Assembly: GCF_023073355.1 (NCBI RefSeq)
Contig: NZ_JADPJI010000005.1
Location: 1,550,001-1,614,000 of the forward strand
Origin: Bradyrhizobium sp. 199
Lineage (GTDB): Bacteria > Pseudomonadota > Alphaproteobacteria > Rhizobiales > Xanthobacteraceae
Direction: 5' to 3'
Length of the DNA: 64,000 nt
The translations under genes and the position numbers were made by a program. Position 1 is the stretch's first letter. Every line of letters begins with the position of its first letter. The notes beneath the pieces were generated by a model. It was not told the DNA's origin and did not search any database. It saw only the letters and a list, made by a program, of their open reading frames with translations. Below, piece by piece: positions 7,698-16,602 of this stretch.

Positions 7698-7771
7698 TGG
7701 AGGCCACGTCGGGACTCGAACCCGAGTAAACGGTTTTGCAGACCGGCGCGTAACCACTCCGCCACGTGGCC
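7698..7771 (-). tRNA. tRNA-Cys (GCA)
   Basis: Reverse complement begins GGCCACGTGGCGGAGTGG. The acceptor arms GGCCACG/CGTGGCC are fully paired, GCA stands in the anticodon loop, GGTTCGAGTCC in the T arm, and CCA is encoded at 7698-7700. Confidence 0.97.
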
Positions 7772-7858
7772 CCGTAAGGGCGGAGCAATATAGGGGATAC
7801 AGGGTTTAGGCAACCGCCTTCGTCCGACTTTCCCGACGACTTTCAGCGGCTTGAAGTA

Positions 7859-8620
7859 CTAGGCCTTGGCCCCGCCCTGCCCGCCGAGATACCGGCCCAG
7901 AATCTCCTCGGTCGTGCCGGCCGCCGTGATCTTGCCCTGCTCCAGCAGGATCGCCCGGTTGCATGTGCTCTTGATCAGGTCGACGTCGTGCGAGGCGAGC
8001 ACCAGGATGCCGGCGCGAGCGACGATCTCGTCCAGCCGCTGCCGCGCCTTGTTGCGGAATTGCTGGTCGCCGACGCCTATCCATTCGTCGAGCAGCACGA
8101 TCTCGCCCTCGACCGCGGTTGCGACCGCGAAGATCAGGCGCAGCATCATGCCGCTGGAATAGGTGCGCAGCGGCAGGTCGAGGCGGTCGCCGAGTTCGGT
8201 GAACTCGGCGATCTCCGCGCGCCGCGCATCGATCTCGGCCCGCCGGGCGCCGATGACGAGACCGCGCCGCATGATGTTCTCGTAGCCGGTCGCTTCCTCG
8301 TCGAAGCCGGCCGACAGATCGAACAGCGACAGGCAACGGCCGAGCACGTCGATGCTCCCCGCCGTCGGATGATAGATGCCGGCGAGAACCCGCAGCAGCG
8401 TGGTCTTGCCGGCGCCATTGGCACCGATGATGGCGAGGCGGTCGCCGGCACGGATGTCGAGGCTGACACCGTTCAACGCCGTGATGAGGTGCGAGACCGC
8501 CGCCTTCCGCCGCAGCGTCACGGCGCTGACGAACCGGCTGCGCAGCGAACGGTCGCGAAACGATAGCACCGGAAACGTGACCGAGACGTCGCGAAGCACG
8601 ATGTGGGCCGTGACGGTCAT
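7859..8620 (-). CDS. Polysaccharide/O-antigen-type ABC exporter, ATP-binding subunit
   Basis: 253-residue ATPase of the Wzt/KpsT type that powers export of lipid-linked polysaccharide across the inner membrane. Walker A is GANGAGKTT (about residue 71), the signature is YSSGMMLRL, Walker B is EIVLLDEW, and the H loop is LASHDVD. It lacks the long C-terminal carbohydrate-binding domain of some Wzt proteins. The ATG at 8620 was chosen because the frame upstream only translates the end of the permease gene. The permease stop lies 7 bases before this start, so they form one transporter. Confidence 0.88.
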   Translation of the reverse strand: MTVTAHIVLRDVSVTFPVLSFRDRSLRSRFVSAVTLRRKAAVSHLITALNGVSLDIRAGDRLAIIGANGAGKTTLLRVLAGIYHPTAGSIDVLGRCLSLFDLSAGFDEEATGYENIMRRGLVIGARRAEIDARRAEIAEFTELGDRLDLPLRTYSSGMMLRLIFAVATAVEGEIVLLDEWIGVGDQQFRNKARQRLDEIVARAGILVLASHDVDLIKSTCNRAILLEQGKITAAGTTEEILGRYLGGQGGAKA

Positions 8621-8627
8621 GCGCGCG

Positions 8628-9515
8628 TCACAGCCAATACGCCACGCGACGGCGGTATTTTGCGTAGCAGCCGAGGCCGGTGACGGCCACGACGATCGCA
8701 TAGACCGCCCCCAGCAGCCATTGCCCCGCATCGGTAGGCTGCGACAAGAGCGGCCGGCGCACGAGATCGAGCAGCGTCGCAAACGGATTGACCCACGTCA
8801 GCCAGTGAAAGGCGGTGCCGCGCGCGCTGTCTTCGGTCCAGATGATCGGCGTGAGGAAGAAGATGAATTGCAGGCCGCTGACGATCGCCGAACCAATGTC
8901 GCGAAAACGCGCGCAGAGCATGCCGAGCGCAACCGCGCCACCGAGCAGCACGAGAAACAGGATCGCAAAGCCGGGCACCACGAGCAGCATGTTCCAGTGC
9001 AGCGGCCAGGGCATCACGACGTAGAGCACCGCGACGATCACCAGGTGATGCGCGAAGATGAGGAGGTTGCGCGCGATCATCTGCAGGACATGAACGATCA
9101 GCGGCGCCGGCACGGCCTTGATGAGATGACCGGACGCCACGAAGATATTCGAGCCCTCCTGGAGCGTCGTGGCGATCAGGGTCCAGACGATCAGGCCAAC
9201 CGCGAAGGACGGCAGGAAGGCGGCGATGTCCTGCTTGAACAATGCCGCATAGACCGTACCGACGCTTGCGATCGTCGCAGCGAGCGTCAGCGTGATCCAG
9301 AGCGGGCCGATCACGGTCCGCCGGTAGCGCAGCGAAATGTCCATCAGCGCGAGCGTGCCCCAGCGATCGGGCCGCGCCGCCTGTGTCAGAATTTCCTTCG
9401 TCGCGAGCTGAATTCGACTGCCCCTTCGGTTGCGGCTTTCCGATGTCGCAACTGGAAAGCGGATCGCGAGCCATCTCGGCCGATGGTCTTTAAATGCCCG
9501 CGCTTGGCCGTGCAA
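8628..9515 (-). CDS. Polysaccharide-type ABC exporter, permease subunit (ABC-2)
   Basis: 295 residues with six hydrophobic segments and the N-terminal amphipathic stretch typical of Wzm/KpsM permeases: DISLRYRRTVIGPLWITLT, then ASVGTVYAALFKQ, SNIFVASGHLIKAVPAPLI, FIFFLTPIIW and WVNPF near the end. It pairs with the ATPase immediately downstream. No ATG or GTG gives a better start; TTG at 9515 with a weak AGG upstream is used, and the first 30 residues are uncertain. No glycosyltransferases lie beside it, so the exported glycan cannot be named. Confidence 0.87.
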   Translation of the reverse strand: MHGQARAFKDHRPRWLAIRFPVATSESRNRRGSRIQLATKEILTQAARPDRWGTLALMDISLRYRRTVIGPLWITLTLAATIASVGTVYAALFKQDIAAFLPSFAVGLIVWTLIATTLQEGSNIFVASGHLIKAVPAPLIVHVLQMIARNLLIFAHHLVIVAVLYVVMPWPLHWNMLLVVPGFAILFLVLLGGAVALGMLCARFRDIGSAIVSGLQFIFFLTPIIWTEDSARGTAFHWLTWVNPFATLLDLVRRPLLSQPTDAGQWLLGAVYAIVVAVTGLGCYAKYRRRVAYWL

Positions 9516-9542
9516 TCAACCTGCAGATGAAGTGGGCCGAAG

Positions 9543-10274
9543 TCACGCCCGTTTGCGCCGGCGGAAGTCGCGCCGGCCCTTCGGGGCAGGTTTAGGCGCC
9601 AATTCCGGCATCTCGGCCTGGACCTCGCGGTAGCGTGTCAACAGCCGTTCAAAACTCGCATGCAGCGTGTCCGCGATGTCAGGACGCCGCTCGAGCCCGG
9701 CGACAATCGTCGCTGCGGCCTCGATGGTCGAGAGCCCGTCGCTGCGCGGCTCGCGGCGCAGGCGCCCATAGCGCGAGGGGTGCGCCGGATTGAGGATCAC
9801 GCGCTGGCACTTGAGCATCCAGGGATTGCGCCACCACAGCGCCTTGGCCTGGCTCCAGGTGCCGTCGAGCAGCACGACGCCTTCAAGCTTGCCGAGGATC
9901 GCGCGCTGGTTGTCCGCAACCCCGCCCTTGCGGTTGAGCGCGACGATCTCGCCCTCTGCTTCGAGATCGGCGGCACGCGCCGAGCCGAGATAGAGCACGG
10001 CCCAGCGCGCGGCATTCTCGACCGGTCGTCCCAGCGCCTTGGACAGGCTCGGCCAGGACAGGCCGACCCGCACCACGGCATCGGCGAAATGCCTGGCCAG
10101 CAGGCGCGCGGTGCCGAGCGCCCTGTCCTGCTCCTGCGGATGCTGGAGGATCAGGAGCGACAGCCGGCTTTCAATCGGCGTGACGCTGTCGCAGATGCAC
10201 AGCGGCATCGGCTTCTGGCAATGCGGGCATTCGGGGATCGGGTCGGCGGCAGCCGTATCGGGCGGGTTCGACAT
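9543..10274 (-). CDS. tapT: DTW-domain tRNA-uridine aminocarboxypropyltransferase
   Basis: 243 residues. DTW proteins transfer the 3-amino-3-carboxypropyl group of SAM to uridine in tRNA (acp3U). An N-terminal zinc-ribbon-like motif CPHCQKPMPLCICD is followed by LLILQHPQEQ, VVLLDGTWSQAKAL (the DTW-type signature) and RREPRSDGLSTIEA. The C-terminal tail is very basic (KGRRDFRRRKRA). The ATG at 10274 is preferred over a TTG at 10310. It begins 38 bases after the second RND permease gene on the same strand, so it may be carried on the efflux transcript. Confidence 0.85.
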   Translation of the reverse strand: MSNPPDTAAADPIPECPHCQKPMPLCICDSVTPIESRLSLLILQHPQEQDRALGTARLLARHFADAVVRVGLSWPSLSKALGRPVENAARWAVLYLGSARAADLEAEGEIVALNRKGGVADNQRAILGKLEGVVLLDGTWSQAKALWWRNPWMLKCQRVILNPAHPSRYGRLRREPRSDGLSTIEAAATIVAGLERRPDIADTLHASFERLLTRYREVQAEMPELAPKPAPKGRRDFRRRKRA

Positions 10275-10311
10275 GGTCGCCGCTATACGCTTGATGCGGC
10301 GCTTCAACAAC

Positions 10312-13300
10312 CTATTCCGCGGGCGCAGCCAGCGGGCGCGGCGCGGACCGCCGCCGCAGGCGGTCGATCAGCAGGTAGATCACGGGCGTGGTGTAGAGCG
10401 TCAGGATCTGCGAAACGAACAAGCCGCCGATGATGGTGATGCCGAGCGGGCGGCGCAGCTCCGTGCCGGGCCCGGTTGCCACCACCAGTGGAATGCCGGC
10501 GAACAGCGCCGCCATGGTCGTCATCAGGATCGGGCGGAAGCGCGCCTGGCAGGCCTCGAAGATCGCCTCCGCCGAGGACAGGCCGCGCTGGCGCTCGGCG
10601 TCGAGCGCGAAATCGACCATCATGATGCCGTTCTTCTTGACGATGCCGATCAAGAGGATGATGCCGACGAAGGCGATCACGGTCAGCGGCGTGTTGGTGA
10701 GCTGCAGGGCGAGCAGCGCACCGAGCCCGGCCGAGGGCAGCGTCGAGATGATTGTGAGCGGATGGGCGAGGCTCTCATAGAGCACCCCGAGCACGATATA
10801 CATCGCCACCAGCGCGCCGAGGATCAGAAGCGGTTGGCGGCCGCTGGTCTTGGCGAAGTCGCCGGCATTGCCGTCGAAGCTGCCGCGGATGCCCTCGGGC
10901 ATGTGCAGCTCCTCGACCGCCCGCTGGATGTTTTGCGTCGCCGCCTGAAGCTGTACGTCCGGCAGCAGGTTGAACGACACCGTCGTCGAGGGGAATGACT
11001 GCGAGTGATAAACCGCGAGCGCGGCGAGGCCGCGCGTTGCGTGCACCACGGCCGACAGCGGCACCTGCGCATCGCCCGCACCCGCGACGAAGATGCGTTC
11101 GAGGTTGGAGGGATCGACCTGGAATTTCGGATCGATCTCCAGCACGGTCATGTACTGGTTGCGCTGGGTGTAGATGATCGAGATTTGCCGCTGCGAAAAG
11201 GCATTGTTCAGCGCGTTGTCGATGTCCTGAACCCTGACGCCGAGCGCCGAGGCCTTCTGGCGATCGATCGACAAGGTCAGCTGAAGCCCGCCAGGGTCAC
11301 GGTCGCTGGAAATGTCGGTGATCCCCTCGACGCTCTCCATGCGCTTGGCGACGATCGGCGCCCATTTCTGCAGCAGACTGAGGTCGGTGCTGGTCAGCGT
11401 GTACTGGTAGTCGGAATCGCTCTGCCGTCCGCCGGCACGGACGTCCTGGGCGGCAAACATGAAGAGGCGGATGCCGGGCACGGGGTACAACGCGCGCCTG
11501 AGACGGTCGATCACGACCTGCGTCGAGACGTGGTCGCGCTCCTCCGGCGGCTTCAGGCTGATATACATGATGCCGCGGTTCGAGGTCGCTCCCCCCGGCC
11601 CGCCGCCGGCGCCCACGGTCGAGCCGATGCCGGCGACGGCCGGATCCTGCATCACGATGTCGGCGAGCCGCTGCTGGAGGCCGAGCATCGACTGGAACGA
11701 GATGTCGGCCGAGGCGCGCGTGGCCCCGATGACGAAGCCGGAATCATCGGTGGGGAAATAACCCTTGGGAACCTTGATGTAGAGCGTGACGGTGAGGCCG
11801 ATCGTGGCGAAGAACACCAGCAGCGTCGCCAGCGGATAGTCCAGCACGGTGCGCAAGGTTCGGGTGTAGAACGCGATGATGCGCGACAGCGAGCCCTCGA
11901 TGATGCGGTCGAACAGGGTCGCCGTGCCGGACGTGGTCTGCCGGATGTAATGGGCGCAGATCATCGGCGTCACCGTGAGCGACACCAGCGTCGAAACCAG
12001 GATCGCGAAGGTCAGCGTCAGCGAGAATTCGCGCAAGAGGCGGCCGACGATGCCGTCCATGAAGATCAGTGGCGTGAACGCCGCGACCAGTGACAGGCTG
12101 ATCGAGACCACGGTGAAGCCGATCTGCTTCGCGCCCTCCTGCGCCGCCTGGAACGGCCGCATACCGTGCTCGAGATTGCGATACATGTTCTCGATCATGA
12201 CGATGGCGTCGTCGACCACGAAGCCGACGGAAATCGCAAGCGCCATCAGCGAGAGATTGTCGATCGAGAAGCCCGCGACCCACATGCCGGCGCAGGTGCC
12301 GGCCAGCGCCAGCGGCACCGAGATGCCGGCCGCGATCGTCGGCGTCAGCCTGCGCAGGAACACGAACACCACGACCATCACCAGGATCGCAGTCGCCAGC
12401 AATGTCCATTGCATGTCGAGCACGCTGGCGCGGATCGTGCCTGTGCGGTCGACCAGGGTCGAAATCTCGACGCCCGCCGGAATCCACTGCTTCAGCTCGG
12501 GGATCAGCGCCTTCACCCTGTCGACGGTGTCGATGACGTTGGCATCGCCCTGCTTGACGATCTGGATCAGCACCGCCGGCTGCTTGTTGAACCAGGCGAT
12601 CGAACGGGCGTTGCGGACGGAATCCTCGATGTCGGCGACGTCGGAGAGCCGCACGAAATTACCCTTGGAGCTCTTGATGAGGATGTCGCGGAACTCTTTC
12701 GCGGTGCGCATCTGCTTGTTCAGCGATAGCGTCTCGCTCTGCCGCTCGCCGTTGAAGATGCCGACCGGACCGAGTGGATTGGCATTGATGATCGCAGTTC
12801 GCACGTCGTCGGTGGCGATGCCGGCGTTGGACAGCGCGACGGGGTTGAGCTGGACCCGCACGGCCGGCTGGTCGGCGCCGGAGATCATGACATTGCCGAC
12901 CCCCGGCACTTGCGAGATGCGTTGCGCCAGCACGCTGTCGGCGACGTCGTAAATTGCGGCCGAAGAGATCGTCTTGGAGGTCAGCGCCAGCACGAAGACG
13001 GGCGCGCCGGCCGTGTTGGCCTTGCGGAAGCGCGGCAGCGTCGGCAGGTCGCTCGGCAGGTCGACCATCGCGGCATTGATCGCCGCCTGCACGTCACGGG
13101 CGGCCTTGTCGATGTTGCGGCCGATGTCGAACTGGAGCTGGATGCTGGTCGAGCCGAGCGTCGAGGTCGAAGTAATCTGGTTGATGCCCGATATCTCGCC
13201 GAGCCGCCGCTCCAATGGCGAGGCCACCGTCGCCGCCATCACGGCCGGGTCGGCGCCGGGCCGGCTTGCCGAGACGAAGATGGCGGGGAAGTCGACGTTC

Positions 13301-13416
13301 GGGACCGAGGCGACGGGAAGGAACTGGTAGGCGACCACACCCAGCAGGAACAACCCGATCGACAGCAGCGTGGTCGCGACCGGGCGGCGGATGAAGGGCT
13401 CCGAGATCGATGCCAT
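10312..13416 (-). CDS. RND multidrug efflux permease, second subunit (MdtC-like)
   Basis: 1034-residue inner membrane proton/drug antiporter of the AcrB/MdtBC family. Starts ISEPFIRRPVATTLLSIGLF, then the first periplasmic loop (GEISGINQITSTSTLGSTSI), the TM4 proton-relay region (SVGFVVDDAIVMIENMYRN) and a second loop (SNRGIMYISLKPPEERDHVS). It ends in GIVKKNGIMMVDFALDAE and RPLGITIIGGLFVSQILTLY. The ATG at 13416 shares one base with the upstream permease stop (TGATG). A frame extending further upstream merely reads through the neighbouring permease. Two different RND permeases in tandem suggest a heteromeric MdtBC-like pump. Confidence 0.93.
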   Translation of the reverse strand: MASISEPFIRRPVATTLLSIGLFLLGVVAYQFLPVASVPNVDFPAIFVSASRPGADPAVMAATVASPLERRLGEISGINQITSTSTLGSTSIQLQFDIGRNIDKAARDVQAAINAAMVDLPSDLPTLPRFRKANTAGAPVFVLALTSKTISSAAIYDVADSVLAQRISQVPGVGNVMISGADQPAVRVQLNPVALSNAGIATDDVRTAIINANPLGPVGIFNGERQSETLSLNKQMRTAKEFRDILIKSSKGNFVRLSDVADIEDSVRNARSIAWFNKQPAVLIQIVKQGDANVIDTVDRVKALIPELKQWIPAGVEISTLVDRTGTIRASVLDMQWTLLATAILVMVVVFVFLRRLTPTIAAGISVPLALAGTCAGMWVAGFSIDNLSLMALAISVGFVVDDAIVMIENMYRNLEHGMRPFQAAQEGAKQIGFTVVSISLSLVAAFTPLIFMDGIVGRLLREFSLTLTFAILVSTLVSLTVTPMICAHYIRQTTSGTATLFDRIIEGSLSRIIAFYTRTLRTVLDYPLATLLVFFATIGLTVTLYIKVPKGYFPTDDSGFVIGATRASADISFQSMLGLQQRLADIVMQDPAVAGIGSTVGAGGGPGGATSNRGIMYISLKPPEERDHVSTQVVIDRLRRALYPVPGIRLFMFAAQDVRAGGRQSDSDYQYTLTSTDLSLLQKWAPIVAKRMESVEGITDISSDRDPGGLQLTLSIDRQKASALGVRVQDIDNALNNAFSQRQISIIYTQRNQYMTVLEIDPKFQVDPSNLERIFVAGAGDAQVPLSAVVHATRGLAALAVYHSQSFPSTTVSFNLLPDVQLQAATQNIQRAVEELHMPEGIRGSFDGNAGDFAKTSGRQPLLILGALVAMYIVLGVLYESLAHPLTIISTLPSAGLGALLALQLTNTPLTVIAFVGIILLIGIVKKNGIMMVDFALDAERQRGLSSAEAIFEACQARFRPILMTTMAALFAGIPLVVATGPGTELRRPLGITIIGGLFVSQILTLYTTPVIYLLIDRLRRRSAPRPLAAPAE

Positions 13417-16400
13417 CACTGCATCCCCTCGGTCGCGCCCGCAACGGGCGGGCCGCCGGATTCGGCCGGCGGCAGCGCCTGCTCGAGGCGGCGATTGATG
13501 CGGTCGAGCGCGAGGTAGATCACGGGCGTCGTGTAGAGCGTCAGCAGCTGGCTCAGCAGCAGGCCGCCGATGATGGAGACGCCGAGCGGGAAACGCAGCT
13601 CGGCGCCGGTGCCGCTCTCGATCGCCAGCGGCAGCGCGCCGAACAGTGCCGCCAGCGTCGTCATCATGATCGGGCGGAAGCGCAACAGGCAGGCCTGCAC
13701 GATCGCCTCGTGCGGCGACATCCCCTGCCCGCGCTCTGCCTCGAGCGCGAAGTCGATCATCATGATCGCGTTCTTCTTGACGATGCCCATTAACAGGATG
13801 ATGCCGATCAGGCCGATCACCGACAGGTCCTGCCCGCACAGCACCAACGCCAGGATCGCCCCGACACCGGCCGAGGGCAGCGTCGACAGGATCGTGATCG
13901 GGTGGATGTAGCTCTCGTAGAGAACCCCTAGCACGATGTAGATCGTGATCACGGCCGCGAGCAGCAGCCAGGGCTGGCCGGCGAGCGCCTTGGCGAACTC
14001 GGCGGCATCGCCGGCATAGACGCCGACGATGCTGCCCGGCATGCCGATCCGGGTCTCGATCGCCTTCACGGCGTCGACGGCATCGCCGAGCGCGGCGCGC
14101 GGCGCGAGGTTGAAGCTGAGCGATACCGAGGGGAATTGCGCCTGGTGCGAGATCGCGAGTGGCGCGGTGGTGCGCTTCAGCGTGGCCACAGCGGACAGCG
14201 GCACTTGGGCGTTCGGCGCGCCGGCGGTGGCGCTCGCAGCGCCCGGCAGATAGAGCTTCGAGAGGATCGAGGGATCGCGCTGGTACATCGGCAGCGCCTC
14301 CAGCACCACGCGGTACTGGTTGGCCTGGCCGTAGATGGTCGAGATCTGCCGCTGTGCGAAGGCGTCGTTGAGCGTATCGGTGATGGCCTGGAGACTGACG
14401 CCGAGCTGGCCCGCGCGGGTGCGATCGACGTCGAGCTGCGCCCGCAGACCACCCTCCTGCGCCTCGGAGGAGACGTCGCGGAACAGGGGATCGCGCCGCA
14501 TCTCCGTGACCAGCTTGCGCGCCCATTCCGACACCAGCGTCGCATCGGTGCCGGTCAGCGTGTACTGGTATTGCGAGCGGCTCGACTGGGTCGAGATCTG
14601 CACGTCCTGCACTGGCTGGAAATAGACGGTCATGCCGGGGATGCCTGATACCCGCTCCTTCAGCCGGGTGATCACCGCGCTCACGTCGTCGCGCCGCTCG
14701 CCGCGCGGCCTCAAGCTCATAACAAGACGCCCAACATTGGTGGTCGGATTGACCGAGCCTGCGCCAATGACCGAGACCACGCCGGTCACATCCGGGTCGG
14801 CCTTGATGGCGTCGGCAGCCTCGCCCTGTCGCTTCTGCATCTCCGCGAACGACACGTCGGGCCCGGCTTCCGTCACCGCCGTGATCGAGGCGGTGTCCTG
14901 CAGCGGCAGGAAGCCTTTGGGGGCAACAACGTAAAGCACGAGGGTCGCAACCAGCGTAGCAAAAGTCACGACCAGCGTGGCGCGCTGACGTTCCAGCACC
15001 CACAGCAGCGTCCGATGATACGCCTCGACGGTGCGGTCGATGAAGCGGCTGATCGCGGCCAATCCCGGCACCGCCAGCTCCTCATGGGCGTGCTTGAGCA
15101 GCCGCGAGCACATCATCGGCGTCAGCGTCAGCGAGACCACGGCGGAGGTGACGACGGCGATCGTCAAGGTCAGCGCGAACTCGCGGAACATGCGACCGAC
15201 GAGGCCGGACATGAACAGCAGCGGGATGAACACCGCGATCAGCGACACCGTCAGCGAGATCACGGTGAATCCGATCTCGCTGGCCCCCTTCAGCGAGGCC
15301 TCCATCGGTCCGTCGCCGTTCTCCATGTGGCGGACGATGTTCTCGATCATGACGATGGCGTCGTCGACGACGAAGCCGGTCCCGATCGTGAGCGCCATCA
15401 GCGACAGATTGTCGAGGCTGAAGCCGGCGAAATACATGATCCCGAAGCTCGTGATCAGCGACAGCGGCAACGCCACGCCCGCGATCAGCGTGGCCCGCAG
15501 CGAGCGCAGGAACAACAGCACCACCAGCGTCACCAGCACGACGCTGAGGATCAGCGTGAACTGCACGTCGTGGACCGAGGCGCGAATGGTGACGGTGCGG
15601 TCGGAGACGATGGTGAGGTTCACGCCGGCCGGGATCGCACGCTGCACCTTGGGGATTTCCGCGCGGATCTGGCTGACGACGTCGATCACGTTGGCGCCGG
15701 GCTGGCGCTGGATGTCGATGATGACGGCCGGCGTGCCCTGATACCAGCCGCCGGTGCGGTCGTTCTCGAGGCCATCGACGATCTGCGCGACGTCGGCGAT
15801 GGTGACGGGCGAGCCGTTGCGATAGGCGATGATGACGGGTTTGTAGGCGTCGGCCGCGGCGATCTGGTCGTTAGCGGCGATGATGTAGGATTGCTGCGCG
15901 CCGTCGAGCGAGCCTTTCGGCCCCGAGACATTGGCACTGGCAATTGCGGTGCGCAGATCTTCCATGGCGATGCCGTAGGCGGCGAGTCGCGCCAGATCGG
16001 CCTGGATACGCACGGCCGGCTTCAGCCCGCCGAGCACGGAGACGCGTCCGACGCCGGAGATCTGGCTCAGCCGTTGCGCCAGAAGCGTGTCGGCGATGTC
16101 GCTCATCGCGCGCAGCGAGATGGTGTCGGAACGCAGCGCCAGCGTCATCACCGGCGCGTCCGCCGGATTCACCTTGGCGTAGGTCGGGGGATACGGCAGC
16201 GTCTTGGGCAGCACGCCGGCCGCCGCGTTGATCGCTGCCTGCACATCCTGGGTCGCGCCGTCGATGTCGCGGTTGAGATCGAACTGCAGCGAGATCTGGC
16301 TGACGCCGAACGAACTCGTCGAGTTCATCGCCGACAGCGACGGGATCTGGCCGAGCTGCCGCTCCAGCGGTGCGGTGATCAGCGAGGCGATCACGTCGGG

Positions 16401-16565
16401 GCTGGCGCCCGGAAGCTGCGTCGTCACCTGCACGGTTGGGAAATCGACCTGCGGCAGCGCCGAGACCGGCAGCGCGAAATAGCCGAGCAGCCCGCCGATC
16501 AAGAGCGCGATGCCGAGCAGCGAGGTTGCGATCGGCCGTCGGATGAAGGGTTCGGAAACACCCAT
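13416..16565 (-). CDS. RND multidrug efflux permease, first subunit (MdtB-like)
   Basis: 1049-residue RND permease. N-terminus GVSEPFIRRPIATSLLGIAL; periplasmic loop QIPSLSAMNSTSSFGVSQIS; TM4 motif TGFVVDDAIVMIENIVRHME with the paired aspartates used in proton transfer; ends GIVKKNAIMMIDFALEAERG and RFPLGVSIIGGLLLSQLLTL. The ATG at 16565 matches the family start; upstream frame extension is unlikely. It lies 37 bases downstream of the adaptor gene and overlaps the next permease by one base. Expected to pump toxic amphiphiles or plant-derived compounds with its three partners; the substrate cannot be read from sequence. Confidence 0.93.
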   Translation of the reverse strand: MGVSEPFIRRPIATSLLGIALLIGGLLGYFALPVSALPQVDFPTVQVTTQLPGASPDVIASLITAPLERQLGQIPSLSAMNSTSSFGVSQISLQFDLNRDIDGATQDVQAAINAAAGVLPKTLPYPPTYAKVNPADAPVMTLALRSDTISLRAMSDIADTLLAQRLSQISGVGRVSVLGGLKPAVRIQADLARLAAYGIAMEDLRTAIASANVSGPKGSLDGAQQSYIIAANDQIAAADAYKPVIIAYRNGSPVTIADVAQIVDGLENDRTGGWYQGTPAVIIDIQRQPGANVIDVVSQIRAEIPKVQRAIPAGVNLTIVSDRTVTIRASVHDVQFTLILSVVLVTLVVLLFLRSLRATLIAGVALPLSLITSFGIMYFAGFSLDNLSLMALTIGTGFVVDDAIVMIENIVRHMENGDGPMEASLKGASEIGFTVISLTVSLIAVFIPLLFMSGLVGRMFREFALTLTIAVVTSAVVSLTLTPMMCSRLLKHAHEELAVPGLAAISRFIDRTVEAYHRTLLWVLERQRATLVVTFATLVATLVLYVVAPKGFLPLQDTASITAVTEAGPDVSFAEMQKRQGEAADAIKADPDVTGVVSVIGAGSVNPTTNVGRLVMSLRPRGERRDDVSAVITRLKERVSGIPGMTVYFQPVQDVQISTQSSRSQYQYTLTGTDATLVSEWARKLVTEMRRDPLFRDVSSEAQEGGLRAQLDVDRTRAGQLGVSLQAITDTLNDAFAQRQISTIYGQANQYRVVLEALPMYQRDPSILSKLYLPGAASATAGAPNAQVPLSAVATLKRTTAPLAISHQAQFPSVSLSFNLAPRAALGDAVDAVKAIETRIGMPGSIVGVYAGDAAEFAKALAGQPWLLLAAVITIYIVLGVLYESYIHPITILSTLPSAGVGAILALVLCGQDLSVIGLIGIILLMGIVKKNAIMMIDFALEAERGQGMSPHEAIVQACLLRFRPIMMTTLAALFGALPLAIESGTGAELRFPLGVSIIGGLLLSQLLTLYTTPVIYLALDRINRRLEQALPPAESGGPPVAGATEGMQ

Positions 16566-16602
16566 GGGATCTGCCTGCCGCTTCAAGCGGCTGTTGTCGG
16601 TA

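Noticed and set aside
7562..7813. Upstream extension of the 56-aa gene
   Set aside because: It is translation of the tRNA-Cys gene (RGHVAEWLRAGLQNRLLGFE) and not protein coding.
13417..15003. Apparent 530-residue N-terminal extension of the second RND permease
   Set aside because: This frame runs through the first permease gene and reads as Arg/Ala-rich nonsense; the real start is the ATG at 13416 with ISEPFIRRP.
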